Source of the DNA: Clostridiaceae bacterium BRH_c20a
GTDB lineage: Bacteria; Bacillota; Peptococcia; Peptococcales; BICA1-8
DNA length: 64,000 nucleotides
Reading direction: 5' to 3'
NCBI GenBank assembly: GCA_000961765.1
Contig: LADT01000087.1
Location: 1-64,000 of the forward strand
Within the stretch, counting starts at the first letter, position 1, and each line of letters begins with the position of its first letter. Under the pieces are notes generated by a model. The model did no database searches. It was not told the DNA's origin and worked only from the letters and a program-made list of their open reading frames with translations. The translations under genes and the position numbers were made by a program. This document shows, piece after piece, positions 7,970 to 16,347 of this stretch.

Positions 7970-9925
7970 TTGAACCGGATTTTTAAGAACCTAGCAATAT
8001 ATCTATTAATAGTTCTAATAGCAGTTTCTGTCCTGCGCTGGACTAATACTCCGACAGAACAGAACATACCCTTTAATAATTTTTCCGAGTTTATTATAGC
8101 TGTGGAGAAAGGAAAAATTAAAGAAGCAAATATTATTACCGAAAATAATTACCAGGTAATAACTGGTGTGACCTCTAATGATGAGGCATTTACTATAGAG
8201 GCTCCTAAAAATTATCCTCATTTGATTGATACGCTGTTGGCCAATAATGTTGCATATGACCAAGAACCTACACCTACGCCACCCTGGTGGATGGGAGTTT
8301 TGTCAACATTACTTCCTATAATGTTATTAATTGGTGTCTTTTTCTTTATGATGCAGCAAACTCAAGGCGGCGGCGGTCGGGTAATGCAGTTTGGTAAAAG
8401 TAAAGCTAAGCTCCATACTGATGACAAAATACGGGTTACTTTTGCTGATGTTGCGGGTGCTGATGAGGTCAAAGAGGAATTAGAAGAGGTCGTAGAGTTT
8501 TTGAAATTTCCCAAGAAGTTTACCATTCTAGGTGCAAAGATACCAAGAGGCGTTCTGCTATTTGGACCTCCTGGTACTGGTAAAACCCTTTTGGCACGGG
8601 CTGTAGCTGGAGAGGCTGGCGTCCCTTTCTTTAGTATAAGTGGTTCCGATTTTGTAGAAATGTTTGTTGGTGTTGGGGCTTCTAGGGTTAGAGACTTGTT
8701 TGAACAAGCCAAGAAAAACGCACCGTGTATAGTTTTTGTTGATGAGATAGATGCTGTAGGCCGACAAAGGGGAGCAGGACTAGGCGGCGGTCATGATGAG
8801 AGGGAGCAGACATTAAACCAACTACTTGTAGAAATGGATGGTTTCAATGTGAATGAAGGGATTATCATTATTGCTGCTACTAATAGACCGGATATTCTAG
8901 ACCCTGCATTACTACGGCCAGGACGCTTTGATCGTCAGATTACTGTTGACAGACCTGATGTTAGGGGTCGGGAAGAGATTTTGAAGGTTCATGTTAGGGG
9001 TAAACCTCTTGCGAAAAATGTTGATTTGGCAGTTATAGCCAGGGGGACACCTGGATTTACTGGGGCTGATTTAGCCAATCTGGTAAATGAGGCTGCTCTT
9101 TTGTCTGCACGCCGTACCAAAGAGACCATTACCATGACTGAGCTAGAGCAGTCAGTTGAGCGTGTTATTGCCGGTCCGGAGAAAAAGACTCGGGTTATCA
9201 GCGAGTTTGAAAAGAAAATAGTTTCTTACCATGAAGCAGGTCACGCCCTAGTGGCAGAGCTGCTGCCCCACTGTGATCCATTGCATAAGGTATCTATTAT
9301 TCCTAGGGGTAGGGCTGGCGGTTATACCCTGTTATTACCTCGGGAAGACAGGAACTATATGACCCGCTCCCAGCTCTTAGACCAAATCACCATGATGCTA
9401 GGAGGCAGGGTTGCTGAGGCCATAGTTCTAAATGATATAAGTACAGGAGCTCAGAATGATTTAGAAAGGGCAACTGGTACAGTTCGCAAGATGATTACAG
9501 AATGGGGTATGTCTGACGAGCTTGGACCTATCACTTTTGGAAATAAACAGGAACAGGTTTTTTTGGGCAGGGATATTGCTCGAGACCGCAATTACAGTGA
9601 GGCCGTAGCCTTTTCTATTGATAAAGAAGTACGAAGGATTATGGAAGAATCTTATCAAATGGCAGAAAAACTGTTGCGGGATAACATCAATAAACTCCAT
9701 TTAATTGCCCAAACATTAATGGAGAAAGAGGTTATTGTAGCTGAGGAATTTGCGGAATTAATGGAAAAGGTAACCCATTTACCTAAAGATGGTAATGATG
9801 AAAGGATTCCTCAGGCGACTATTAAGGCTGATGAAGACATAATCAACATAGATGAAAATGGTCCGGGAGACACTACCATAAAGATTACTTTTAGGAGTGA
9901 TAATGAGTGGAACAAACCTTTGTAA
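7970..9925 (+). CDS. ftsH: ATP-dependent zinc metalloprotease FtsH
   Basis: Membrane-anchored AAA+ protease that degrades misassembled membrane proteins and short-lived regulators; it affects sporulation in Bacillus. The frame opens at 7940, but GAGAGGAGG at 7954-7962 points to the TTG at 7970, giving [13 protein letters not shown] and 651 residues. Two membrane segments (residues about 8-24 and 108-128) flank a small external domain. Then come Walker A GPPGTGKT (about 199), Walker [13 protein letters not shown], the second region of homology [20 protein letters not shown], and the zinc-protease motif HEAGH (about 421). The last 19 bases overlap the start of ndk, so the two are probably translationally coupled. 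Confidence 0.96.
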   Translation: MNRIFKNLAIYLLIVLIAVSVLRWTNTPTEQNIPFNNFSEFIIAVEKGKIKEANIITENNYQVITGVTSNDEAFTIEAPKNYPHLIDTLLANNVAYDQEPTPTPPWWMGVLSTLLPIMLLIGVFFFMMQQTQGGGGRVMQFGKSKAKLHTDDKIRVTFADVAGADEVKEELEEVVEFLKFPKKFTILGAKIPRGVLLFGPPGTGKTLLARAVAGEAGVPFFSISGSDFVEMFVGVGASRVRDLFEQAKKNAPCIVFVDEIDAVGRQRGAGLGGGHDEREQTLNQLLVEMDGFNVNEGIIIIAATNRPDILDPALLRPGRFDRQITVDRPDVRGREEILKVHVRGKPLAKNVDLAVIARGTPGFTGADLANLVNEAALLSARRTKETITMTELEQSVERVIAGPEKKTRVISEFEKKIVSYHEAGHALVAELLPHCDPLHKVSIIPRGRAGGYTLLLPREDRNYMTRSQLLDQITMMLGGRVAEAIVLNDISTGAQNDLERATGTVRKMITEWGMSDELGPITFGNKQEQVFLGRDIARDRNYSEAVAFSIDKEVRRIMEESYQMAEKLLRDNINKLHLIAQTLMEKEVIVAEEFAELMEKVTHLPKDGNDERIPQATIKADEDIINIDENGPGDTTIKITFRSDNEWNKPL

Positions 9926-10356
9926 TGATAAAGCCAGATGGAGTCCAAAGGGGTTTAGTTGGTCAAGTATTACTAAGATTAGAGAAAAAAGGGCTAAAGA
10001 TTAATGGATTAAAGCTGATTAAGGTTACGGAAGAGATGGCTGGTTCCCATTATCAAGAGCATCAGGGCAGAGGTTTTTATGCTGGTTTAATTAGCTATAT
10101 TACTAGTGCTCCTGTGGTAGTAATGGTTGTAGAGGGGAAAAATGCTGTACAGGAAGTAAGGAAAATTAATGGCGCCACTAATCCCTTAGATGCCCTTCCG
10201 GGGACAATTAGGGGGGACTTTGCCCAGGATATCGGACGGAATGTAGTGCATGGCTCAGATAGTGTAGAGAGTGCCCAAAGAGAAATTGATATTTACTTTG
10301 AACCTCGGGAAATCCAGGATTACAACTTTCTGCCAGAACAATGGCTATATGAATAA
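9907..10356 (+). CDS. ndk: Nucleoside diphosphate kinase
   Basis: 149 residues with a complete NDK fold: [19 protein letters not shown] at the start, the Kpn-loop region and the active-site histidine in NVVHGSDS (about residue 118). It transfers the gamma phosphate between nucleoside triphosphates and diphosphates through phosphohistidine. The start is GTG at 9907, inside the ftsH 3' end in another frame; the nearby ATG at 9903 is in the wrong frame. The overlap implies coupling to ftsH. The length matches the family (about 149-155). Confidence 0.96.
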   Translation: MEQTFVMIKPDGVQRGLVGQVLLRLEKKGLKINGLKLIKVTEEMAGSHYQEHQGRGFYAGLISYITSAPVVVMVVEGKNAVQEVRKINGATNPLDALPGTIRGDFAQDIGRNVVHGSDSVESAQREIDIYFEPREIQDYNFLPEQWLYE

Positions 10357-10365
10357 CTAAACTTG

Positions 10366-10395
10366 GAGCATCTCCTGCGGGAGGTGTTCTTTTTT
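10366..10395 (+). terminator. Terminator after ndk
   Basis: GAGCATCTCC-TGCG-GGAGGTGTTC stem with six following T. Confidence 0.85.
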
Positions 10396-10480
10396 GGCAA
10401 AAATCAAAGTGGAAAGAATAAATATACCAAGAAGATAGATAATAAAAAGTATACATAATTTTAAAAAGGAATAATTTATC

Positions 10481-10492
10481 ATTTGTCGAAAA
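10481..10492 (+). promoter_or_regulatory. Spo0A-like box upstream of the aminotransferase operon
   Basis: ATTTGTCGAAAA is an essentially perfect copy of the Spo0A (0A) box consensus TTTGTCGAAAA, 94 bases upstream of the aminotransferase start and after the ndk terminator. The sequence is seen; binding by Spo0A is inferred. Confidence 0.5.
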
Positions 10493-10585
10493 TAACCTTA
10501 ATATCATTCAACTTGTGCCAGACACAATAGCTAGACCCTTAAGAATTATCTAGTCAACAGTCACCAAATTTAGGAGGTTGATATT

Positions 10586-11827
10586 ATGAGTAAGTCATTA
10601 GCAGCAAGCCACTCCCAAGGAAAACACGAACCCGACAATATTTTCGGAGTAAACGCAGCAGCCAATGAAAAAGCAAAAATAGTAGGCAAAGAAAATATCG
10701 TTAATGCCTCTATCGGAGCTTTTCTAGATCCCCAAGGGGAACTGATAACTCTGCCTACAGTAGAAAAAACTATGTACAGCTTAGACTTTAAAGATGCTGC
10801 AAATTATGCCCCTATAGCTGGGCTGCCAGATTTTATCAAAGCAGCTATTGATGTAACCTTTGGAGAACATAAGCCAGATGCTTATATCAACGGTGTGGCA
10901 ACACCGGGTGGTTCCGGAGGTATCCACCATGCTATTTGGAATTATACAGAGGTGGGTGATACTTTTTTAACCTCTGATTGGTTTTGGAGTCCTTATCAGA
11001 CAATGGCCAAGGAGATGGGGAGGAAAATTGATACCTTCACTTCCTTTAGCGAAAAGGGGAATTTTAATGTCAGAGCCTGTTTGGGAAAAGTGGCAGAGCT
11101 CGCTAAAGTGCAGAAAAATGTCCTTTTAATAATCAACTCCCCTGCCCACAACCCAACAGGATTTAGCTTGACCGATGAAGAGTGGGAACAGGTAATAGCA
11201 GGACTAAAAGAACTTATTGAAAAAGGGCAGAATAATATAATTCTCTTTGTAGATATAGCCTACCTAGATTTCGCACCTCCAGGCAGCAGGAAGTTCTTTA
11301 AACTTTTCAGCCAACTACCTGCTAGTTTTTTGGTAATAGTAGCCTTTAGTATGTCTAAGGGGTACACCATGTATGGCTATAGGACCGGGTGCATGATTGG
11401 AATCAGTTCGGATAAGGATATCATCGATGAATTCTTTAATATTAATCAGTACTCCAACAGGGGTACATGGTCTAATGGTACCCGTTCTGGTATGCAGTGC
11501 TTAGTAAAGCTATGGAAAAACCCTGAGCTTATGGACCAGGTTAATAAAGAGCGGGAGGAGTTTCGTTTAAGTTTAGAGAATAGAGCTAGAACCTTTCTAG
11601 ATGAAGCGAAGGAAGTAGGTCTAGAAGTCTGCCCTTATCACTCCGGCTTCTTTATTACTGTTCCTACTAGTAAACCAGATGAAATTGGACTAAAACTTCA
11701 GGATGATAATATCTTTATCGTACCACTAGGCAGAGGCTTAAGAATTGCTGTATGTGCAATTCCAGCTGAGAAATTGTCTGGTATGGCAACTAAGATAAAG
11801 GAAGCCAAGGACTTATTAGGAGGTTAA
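10586..11827 (+). CDS. Class I/II PLP-dependent aminotransferase (aspartate/aromatic type)
   Basis: 413 residues, fold-type I. The substrate-binding NSPAHNPTGF motif is near residue 187, the D-x-A-Y PLP aspartate is in FVDIAYLDF, the Schiff-base lysine is in AFSMSKGYTMYGYRTG and the C-terminal carboxylate-binding arginine is in GRGLRIAVCAI. It therefore transfers an amino group between an amino acid and a 2-oxo acid; the substrate cannot be decided from sequence. RBS TAGGAGG lies 7 bases before the ATG. It is the first gene of a tight three-gene operon, with only 3 bases to the next gene. Confidence 0.85.
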   Translation: MSKSLAASHSQGKHEPDNIFGVNAAANEKAKIVGKENIVNASIGAFLDPQGELITLPTVEKTMYSLDFKDAANYAPIAGLPDFIKAAIDVTFGEHKPDAYINGVATPGGSGGIHHAIWNYTEVGDTFLTSDWFWSPYQTMAKEMGRKIDTFTSFSEKGNFNVRACLGKVAELAKVQKNVLLIINSPAHNPTGFSLTDEEWEQVIAGLKELIEKGQNNIILFVDIAYLDFAPPGSRKFFKLFSQLPASFLVIVAFSMSKGYTMYGYRTGCMIGISSDKDIIDEFFNINQYSNRGTWSNGTRSGMQCLVKLWKNPELMDQVNKEREEFRLSLENRARTFLDEAKEVGLEVCPYHSGFFITVPTSKPDEIGLKLQDDNIFIVPLGRGLRIAVCAIPAEKLSGMATKIKEAKDLLGG

Positions 11828-11830
11828 TTT

Positions 11831-12229
11831 ATGGACTTTAATGTCAATATCGGTCTGGAAGGTGAGGCCCAGGAGTTAGTTACTCAAGAGAATACTGCCA
11901 ATAAGTATGGCAGTGGTGAGATTGAGGTTTATGCCACTCCCGCTATGGTAGGCCTGATGGAAAATGCAAGTCTTAAGGCCGTAGACCCTAAACTTCCTGA
12001 AGGCTTTGCTACAGTTGGGATAGACCTGGAGATTAAACATTTAGCGGCGACACCTATAGGAATGAATGTCAGAGCTAAAGCTATTTTACGGGAAATTGAC
12101 AATAAAAAACTAATCTTTTATGTCCAGGCCTTTGATGAGAAAGAAATGATTGGTGAAGGCATCCATACCCGATATATAATTCAGGTCGACAAATTCCTAC
12201 AACGAATGCAAGAAAAAGGAAAACAGTAA
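11831..12229 (+). CDS. Hotdog-fold thioesterase, FlK (fluoroacetyl-CoA thioesterase)-like
   Basis: 132 residues with the compact hotdog pattern of the FlK-type family: a VYATPAMVGLMENAS helix carrying the conserved Thr and Glu, and the IKHLAATPIGMNV strand carrying the conserved His, equivalent to the Thr-Glu-His set of FlK. It should hydrolyse an acyl-CoA thioester; the natural substrate is unknown and a fluoroacetate role is unlikely to be general. The preceding aminotransferase ends 3 bases upstream and its last codons contain the AGGAGG ribosome site. The stop overlaps the next start (TAATG). Confidence 0.75.
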   Translation: MDFNVNIGLEGEAQELVTQENTANKYGSGEIEVYATPAMVGLMENASLKAVDPKLPEGFATVGIDLEIKHLAATPIGMNVRAKAILREIDNKKLIFYVQAFDEKEMIGEGIHTRYIIQVDKFLQRMQEKGKQ

Positions 12230-12894
12230 TGTACTTTAATATGTTTTACTGCGGCGGTAGGCTTTGGGATGCCCGTCCCTGGTTTGAAATGACAAAGTCT
12301 GATCAGGGTGGAATCGTCATTATGGAGAAGAAAGCTAATATCCTGCCTGTTTATGTAGAAAAGGTATACTGTGGTGCTGCCAACATTTTAAAGCAGGAAC
12401 TGCTCTCACTTGGTGGAGAACTATCTATTCATAAGTATGCAGTTAACTGTAAAGAAGAATTTAGTGATGTTCTTATCTTGGGTACCTATAAGCATTATAG
12501 GTTTCTGTATAAAAAACTGGCTCTTCAGCACTGGAAGCTTAAAGAATTGGGACAGGAGCTTAAGATTACTATTAATAATATTATGATGTCCCAAAGGCTT
12601 ACACCTGAAAGGGTATCCGAAAGTAATTATCAGGAGATAAAAAGCTTAGCCCTGGATTTTAAACCTTCGGGTGATATTTTAAAGGACATGGCTGGTTTAT
12701 CTCTTATTGAGAGGGGACACTCTAAGGATAAAATTATTGTTCTAGCTAGCGGGCAATTTACTGACATCATTTTTATGCAGGAATATATTCTTGCCTTACA
12801 AAGCAAGGGCTATGAGGTACTATTGATAGGTGAACAAGCAGAGGAAAAATGGATTGTCACAATATTCCGACCGGACTATATTTACATTGTCTAA
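12229..12894 (+). CDS. Orphan protein with a dihydropteroate-synthase N-domain-like region
   Basis: 221 residues starting at an ATG that overlaps the upstream stop (TAATG), so it is coupled to the thioesterase gene. Residues about 28-115 (GGIVIMEKKA..., AANILKQELLSLGGE, NCKEEFSDVLILGTYKHYR, LKELGQEL) resemble the N-terminal extension found before the TIM barrel in clostridial FolP. The catalytic DHPS barrel itself is absent; instead a different alpha/beta segment follows (DKIIVLASGQFTDIIF..., KGYEVLLIGEQ). The family resemblance is recalled, not searched. An internal ATG at 12322 has a fair RBS, but the similarity extends upstream of it, so 12229 is preferred. Function unknown. Confidence 0.55.
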   Translation: MYFNMFYCGGRLWDARPWFEMTKSDQGGIVIMEKKANILPVYVEKVYCGAANILKQELLSLGGELSIHKYAVNCKEEFSDVLILGTYKHYRFLYKKLALQHWKLKELGQELKITINNIMMSQRLTPERVSESNYQEIKSLALDFKPSGDILKDMAGLSLIERGHSKDKIIVLASGQFTDIIFMQEYILALQSKGYEVLLIGEQAEEKWIVTIFRPDYIYIV

Positions 12895-12993
12895 ATAAAT
12901 ATTTCTTGCTTGCTTCAAAAACTAATATAGGTTAAAAGCCGCTTGGATCCTATTTTGGACCGAGACGGAAGGATACTAGATTGGGGTTATTTG

Positions 12994-13026
12994 CCTTCCG
13001 GATTTCTTTGTCCGGAAGGTTTTTTG
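12994..13026 (+). terminator. Terminator ending the aminotransferase operon
   Basis: CCTTCCGGA-TTTCTTTG-TCCGGAAGG stem followed by TTTTTT. About 60 bases of G-rich sequence precede it (12930-12985, with GGATCC and GGACC words); no riboswitch class was recognised there. Confidence 0.85.
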
Positions 13027-13123
13027 GTTAGTCTTTTAGTGGGCGAGAACAAACCTAAGTAAAGGTGAGTCTCAAAAAGGAGATTGAAATTAATCTGCGC
13101 TAGATTTAGCTACAAAGGCTACC

Positions 13124-13191
13124 GTAGGGAACGACGCCTTCGTCGTTCCGTTTGCAAGCCTTAGAGGAACGGTGAGGGCGCCGTTCCCTAC
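13124..13191. repeat. Small inverted-repeat element (GTAGGGAACG...CGTTCCCTAC)
   Basis: Outer arms GTAGGGAACG and CGTTCCCTAC enclose two further GGAACG/CGTTCC hairpins. The 68-bp unit looks like a miniature palindromic element, and short GTAGGGAACGGCG-type repeats of this kind are widespread in bacteria. No coding capacity. Seen once in this window. Confidence 0.65.
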
Positions 13192-13223
13192 AATTTCGGG
13201 TGAGAGGAGGGGATTGCCGAATA

Positions 13224-13255
13224 TTGTTAACCATGGATTATTAATAGGTTGACAA
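13224..13255 (+). promoter_or_regulatory. BirA operator upstream of bioY
   Basis: TTGTTAACC (13224-13232), 14 bases, GGTTGACAA (13247-13255): this is the classic bipartite biotin-repressor operator of Firmicutes. It overlaps the -35 of the promoter at 13249-13278, so BirA with biotinyl-AMP should block transcription when biotin is plentiful. Confidence 0.88.
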
Positions 13256-13278
13256 TGGCTATTGTCCTTTTATATAAT
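13249..13278 (+). promoter_or_regulatory. bioY promoter
   Basis: TTGACA (13249-13254), 18 bases, TATAAT (13273-13278). The -35 lies inside the right BirA half-site. The leader to the ATG at 13426 is about 140 bases and contains family A repeat arms. Confidence 0.85.
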
Positions 13279-13299
13279 CAGCGTAGCAAATAAATAATA

Positions 13300-13402
13300 G
13301 TGGACGCGTCACAAGTGTGCGCGTGGGCGCGAGTCTAGGACTATGTGGTTTACTGCAATGAAAAGGTAATTCACGCGCTCACGAGATTACGCGCCCACGG
13401 AA
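13300..13402. repeat. Family A inverted arms in the bioY leader
   Basis: GTGGACGCGTCAC and GTGCGCGTGGGCGCGAG (13300-13333) face CACGCGCTCACGAG and ACGCGCCCACGG (13372-13400) over a spacer of about 40 bases. The transcript of bioY would carry this hairpin between promoter and ribosome site; the frame upstream of the true start is open only because it runs through this repeat. Confidence 0.7.
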
Positions 13403-13425
13403 AAGCGCTGGGAGAGTGTGAACGT

Positions 13426-14007
13426 ATGAAAATCTCTGTACGAGAAATGGTTTTAGCTGCGTTTTTTGCTGCTCTGATGACTGTTGGTGCTTATATTTCA
13501 AAGGTATGGCCTCCTGATGTTGTGCCCTTTAGCCTGTTGCCTCTGTTATGTATGCTAGCAGGTGTTATCCTTGGGCCTAAGCTTGGAGCCTTAAGCATGA
13601 CAGTATATCTGTTGGTGGGCTTAACAGGTATCCCTGTCTTTGCCTCACCACCTTACGGAGGATTTACTTATATTTTTAAGCCTACCTTTGGGTTTCTTGT
13701 AAGCTTTGTGGTCGGAGCGTATGTGGCTGGATTAGTGGTTCACAAAAAGGAAAACCCCGGCTGGGTTACTTTCCTGGTGGCCATGTTGACTAGTACGGTA
13801 GCTATGTATGCAGTAGGATTACCTTGGATGTATCTGATGTTTAATTTTTACGTTGGTCAAGCTATGACCTTTATGCAGGTTCTAATGATGATGAGTCTGT
13901 ATATAGTGCTGGATTTTGTAAAAGCTGTAATTGCCGCAGTAGTAGGTAAAGCTATGTTTGAAAGAGTGTCCAAACAGTTTGCAGGTCCACAGTACAATAT
14001 TAAGTAA
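13426..14007 (+). CDS. bioY: Biotin transporter BioY (ECF S component)
   Basis: 193 residues from ATG 13426 (RBS GGGAGAG at 13410-13416). The open frame extends upstream to 13345 but that part is repeat DNA. Six hydrophobic segments and the family signatures (FSLLPLLCMLAGVILGPK, a Y-L-L-x-G-x-x-G-x-P-V-F-A stretch, PYGGFTY...PTFGF) identify the S component that captures biotin for an energy-coupling-factor transporter; EcfA/T are not nearby. The BirA operator upstream agrees with biotin uptake. Confidence 0.93.
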   Translation: MKISVREMVLAAFFAALMTVGAYISKVWPPDVVPFSLLPLLCMLAGVILGPKLGALSMTVYLLVGLTGIPVFASPPYGGFTYIFKPTFGFLVSFVVGAYVAGLVVHKKENPGWVTFLVAMLTSTVAMYAVGLPWMYLMFNFYVGQAMTFMQVLMMMSLYIVLDFVKAVIAAVVGKAMFERVSKQFAGPQYNIK

Positions 14008-14141
14008 TTAGAAGGACAGTTTTTGGGATGCATGCAATTATAATCACGATAGACGATAAGAATGTAGAATGTAGAATGTAGAATGTAGATCAGACGAACA
14101 AATAACTTGACGATTTGACGAATAAAAGGAAGGTGTTTTAA
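14008..14141. repeat. Short tandem GTAGAAT repeat and CGA-rich words
   Basis: Between bioY and coaX, four heptamers of GTAGAAT type run from 14062 to 14089, followed by GACGAAC, TTGACGATTTGACGAATAAA words resembling the outer part of family A. No facing arm is evident here. Confidence 0.65.
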
Positions 14142-14924
14142 TTGCTGTTGGCTTTTGATATTGGCAATACTAATATGGTTGTTGGTATATATGATAACAA
14201 AGAGCTTTTAACCTATTGGCGTATTTCAACCGATAGGCAGAAGACCGCTGATGAATATGGAATACTACTCCAGAATTTATTTCATTATCACCGAATTAAT
14301 CCTTCCCAAGTAACAGATATAATTTTTTCTTCTGTGGTACCCCCGATAATGGGTCCTTTAGAGGAGATGGCCATTAGGTATTATAATGTCAAGCCATTAG
14401 TTGTGGGTCCTGGTGTTAAAACAGGGATGCCAATTCTATATGAAAATCCCAGAGAGGTTGGAGCCGACCGTATTGTCAATGCTGTTGCCGGCTTTGAAAA
14501 ATATGGCGGTCCTTTGATTATAGTGGATTTTGGTACAGCAACAACCTTCTGCTGTATTTCTGCCAAAGGCGAATACCTAGGTGGGGCTATTACTCCTGGT
14601 ATTAATATAGCTACCGAGGCTTTGTTCCAAAAAACTGCTAAGCTTCCCAAAGTAGAATTGGTTACACCTAAAAAGGTTATTGGAAAAAACACAGTGAATG
14701 CAATTCAATCAGGAATTATTTATGGTTACAGTGGCTTAGTTGACGGAATCGTTAAAAGGATGAAACAAGAATTAGGTGCCGGCAGTATAAAGGTAATTGC
14801 CACCGGCGGTATAGCGGAAATGATTGCTAAAGATACGGAGACAATTGATGAGGTTGATAAGCTCCTAACTATAGATGGCCTCAGAATGATTTATGAGAGA
14901 AATCATCTGGAAAGAAGTCTATAA
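14142..14924 (+). CDS. coaX: Type III pantothenate kinase
   Basis: 260 residues, starting at TTG 14142 behind AAGGAAGGTG. CoaX phosphorylates pantothenate, the first step of coenzyme A synthesis; the type III enzymes are ASKHA kinases and are not inhibited by CoA. Visible motifs: [15 protein letters not shown] (phosphate-1, residues 3-17), [22 protein letters not shown] and ATGGIAEMI. Length is typical. It often neighbours bioY/birA and dusB in clostridia, as here. Confidence 0.95.
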   Translation: MLLAFDIGNTNMVVGIYDNKELLTYWRISTDRQKTADEYGILLQNLFHYHRINPSQVTDIIFSSVVPPIMGPLEEMAIRYYNVKPLVVGPGVKTGMPILYENPREVGADRIVNAVAGFEKYGGPLIIVDFGTATTFCCISAKGEYLGGAITPGINIATEALFQKTAKLPKVELVTPKKVIGKNTVNAIQSGIIYGYSGLVDGIVKRMKQELGAGSIKVIATGGIAEMIAKDTETIDEVDKLLTIDGLRMIYERNHLERSL

Positions 14925-15138
14925 GTGGGCGAGTGAGCGAGTGGGCGAGAAAAAACCTTAACCTATCTTGTGCCAGACGCGTAATTTTTGCCTAAAGGAA
15001 TTTATGGCCACTGGGCAATGGATACAAAAAAGCTGCCAAAATTACCAGTCATTAGTTACTTAATCACTAAGCGCCCACGATTATACGAAACTACGAAAAG
15101 GCGTAATCGCCGTAGGCGATTATTGAGGGTGTAATTAA
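14925..15138. repeat. Composite repeat spacer (families A, E, D)
   Basis: Family A GTGGGCGAGTGAGCGAGTGG (14927-14949) faces GCGCCCACGATTATACGA (15070-15088). Between them are a family E-like TTGTGCCAGACGCG word (14964-14977) and family D words CCACTGGGCAATGG and ACCAGTCATTAGTTAC. No gene. Confidence 0.7.
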
Positions 15139-16107
15139 ATGCAGATAGGTAATATAGCTGTAGATAATCCGGTAGTTTTGGCACCCATGGCGGGAGTTAC
15201 CGATAAGGCTTTTCGGATATTAGTTAAAGAACAGGGCTGTGGTTTGATCTATACGGAAATGGTCAGCGCCAAAGCTCTTACTTATCGTAATGAACGGACT
15301 TTTGAACTAATTAATTTAGAGGATGAATTACCTCCCATCAGTGTGCAAATTTTTGGGTCGGAACCTTCAATAATGGCCGAAGGTGCTAAAATCGTTGAAG
15401 AACATGGTGCAAATATAATTGATATTAATATGGGCTGTCCTGTACCTAAGGTAGTTAAAAATTTAGAAGGCTCAGCCCTGATGCTTGATTCTGAGCTGGC
15501 CTATACCATTGTTGAAAAAGTAGTACAAAGTGTAAAAGTGCCAGTGACAGTAAAAATACGCAAGGGTTGGGATGGGGATAAAATCAATGCCGTAGAGTTC
15601 GCTAAAAGGATGGAGGCTGCCGGTGCTTCCTTAATAGCTGTTCACGGTCGTACCCGATGTCAGATGTACTCGGGTACTGCCGATTGGAATATTATCAAAG
15701 CTGTAAAAGAAGCAGTAAAAGTCCCTGTAATTGGCAATGGGGATATTTTCTCCGCAAAAGACGCTCTGCGGATGTTTAAAGAAACAGGATGTGATGCAGT
15801 AATGGTGGGACGGGGAGCTATGGGCAACCCCTGGCTTTTCGCTCAGATAACTACCTTAATATCGAAAGGGGAAGAAATACCGCCTCCTTCACTTGCAGAC
15901 AGGATTTTAATGGCTATAAAACATGCGGAATTTAGTGTCAAATATAAAGCGGAGAAAATAGCTATAAAAGAGATGAGAAAACATATTGGTTGGTATTTTA
16001 AGGGTTTGCCCCATGGAGCTAGAATGCGAGATACAGTAAATAAAATGAGCACCTTAGACGACTTAAAAGAGTTGCTATATAGATATCTAGATCAATCCGG
16101 TTCCTAA
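15139..16107 (+). CDS. dusB: tRNA-dihydrouridine synthase (DusB-like)
   Basis: 322 residues, FMN-dependent TIM-barrel enzyme that reduces uridines of tRNA. Motifs in order: VLAPMAGVTDKAFR at residues 14-27, the catalytic cysteine in INMGCPVPKV (about residue 99), VTVKIRKGWD, VHGRTRCQMYSG and VMVGRGAMGNPWLF (phosphate binding). The C-terminal helical domain carries MRKHIGWYFKGLPHGARMR. It is followed by a terminator. Confidence 0.95.
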   Translation: MQIGNIAVDNPVVLAPMAGVTDKAFRILVKEQGCGLIYTEMVSAKALTYRNERTFELINLEDELPPISVQIFGSEPSIMAEGAKIVEEHGANIIDINMGCPVPKVVKNLEGSALMLDSELAYTIVEKVVQSVKVPVTVKIRKGWDGDKINAVEFAKRMEAAGASLIAVHGRTRCQMYSGTADWNIIKAVKEAVKVPVIGNGDIFSAKDALRMFKETGCDAVMVGRGAMGNPWLFAQITTLISKGEEIPPPSLADRILMAIKHAEFSVKYKAEKIAIKEMRKHIGWYFKGLPHGARMRDTVNKMSTLDDLKELLYRYLDQSGS

Positions 16108-16124
16108 GTGGAGCCGGTTTTTTA
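16097..16124 (+). terminator. Terminator after dusB
   Basis: CCGGTTCC-TAAGT-GGAGCCGG stem with a following T run; the stop codon lies in the 5' arm. Confidence 0.85.
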
Positions 16125-16347
16125 GTTAGTAAAAAAAGAATTATTTTAACCACGGGCCCCTTCGGGGCACACGGATATACACGATAATCTTTTCTGCGAA
16201 TTTTTCACTGGTCACCGGACATCTGTCGCGAAAATTGTTTATTTGTACTTAATGTTTTGACGAAAAATTAACTTAAAGTGCATAAATTGCAAATTGTTGG
16301 CAATACTACTAACAAATCCAATAAAATGAGGAGGTATTTTTATTAGT
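16125..16347. repeat. Family B and D words upstream of codY
   Basis: A family B copy (AACCACGGGCCCCTTCGGGG..., 16149-16178) with its own internal GGGCCCC-TTC-GGGG hairpin, then a family D word TCACTGGTCACCGGAC (16206-16221). The remaining AT-rich 16240-16330 presumably holds the codY promoter; none is clear. Confidence 0.6.

Noticed and set aside
12930..13026. Riboswitch upstream of bioY
   Set aside because: The hairpin is a simple terminator of the preceding operon; a BirA operator explains biotin control and no riboswitch consensus was recognised.
13345..13425. N-terminal extension of BioY
   Set aside because: The extra 27 codons are family A repeat DNA without RBS; ATG 13426 has an RBS and matches the family start.
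16240..16330. CodY box autoregulating codY
   Set aside because: GTTTTGACGAAAAATT resembles AATTTTCWGAAAATT only loosely in AT-rich DNA.
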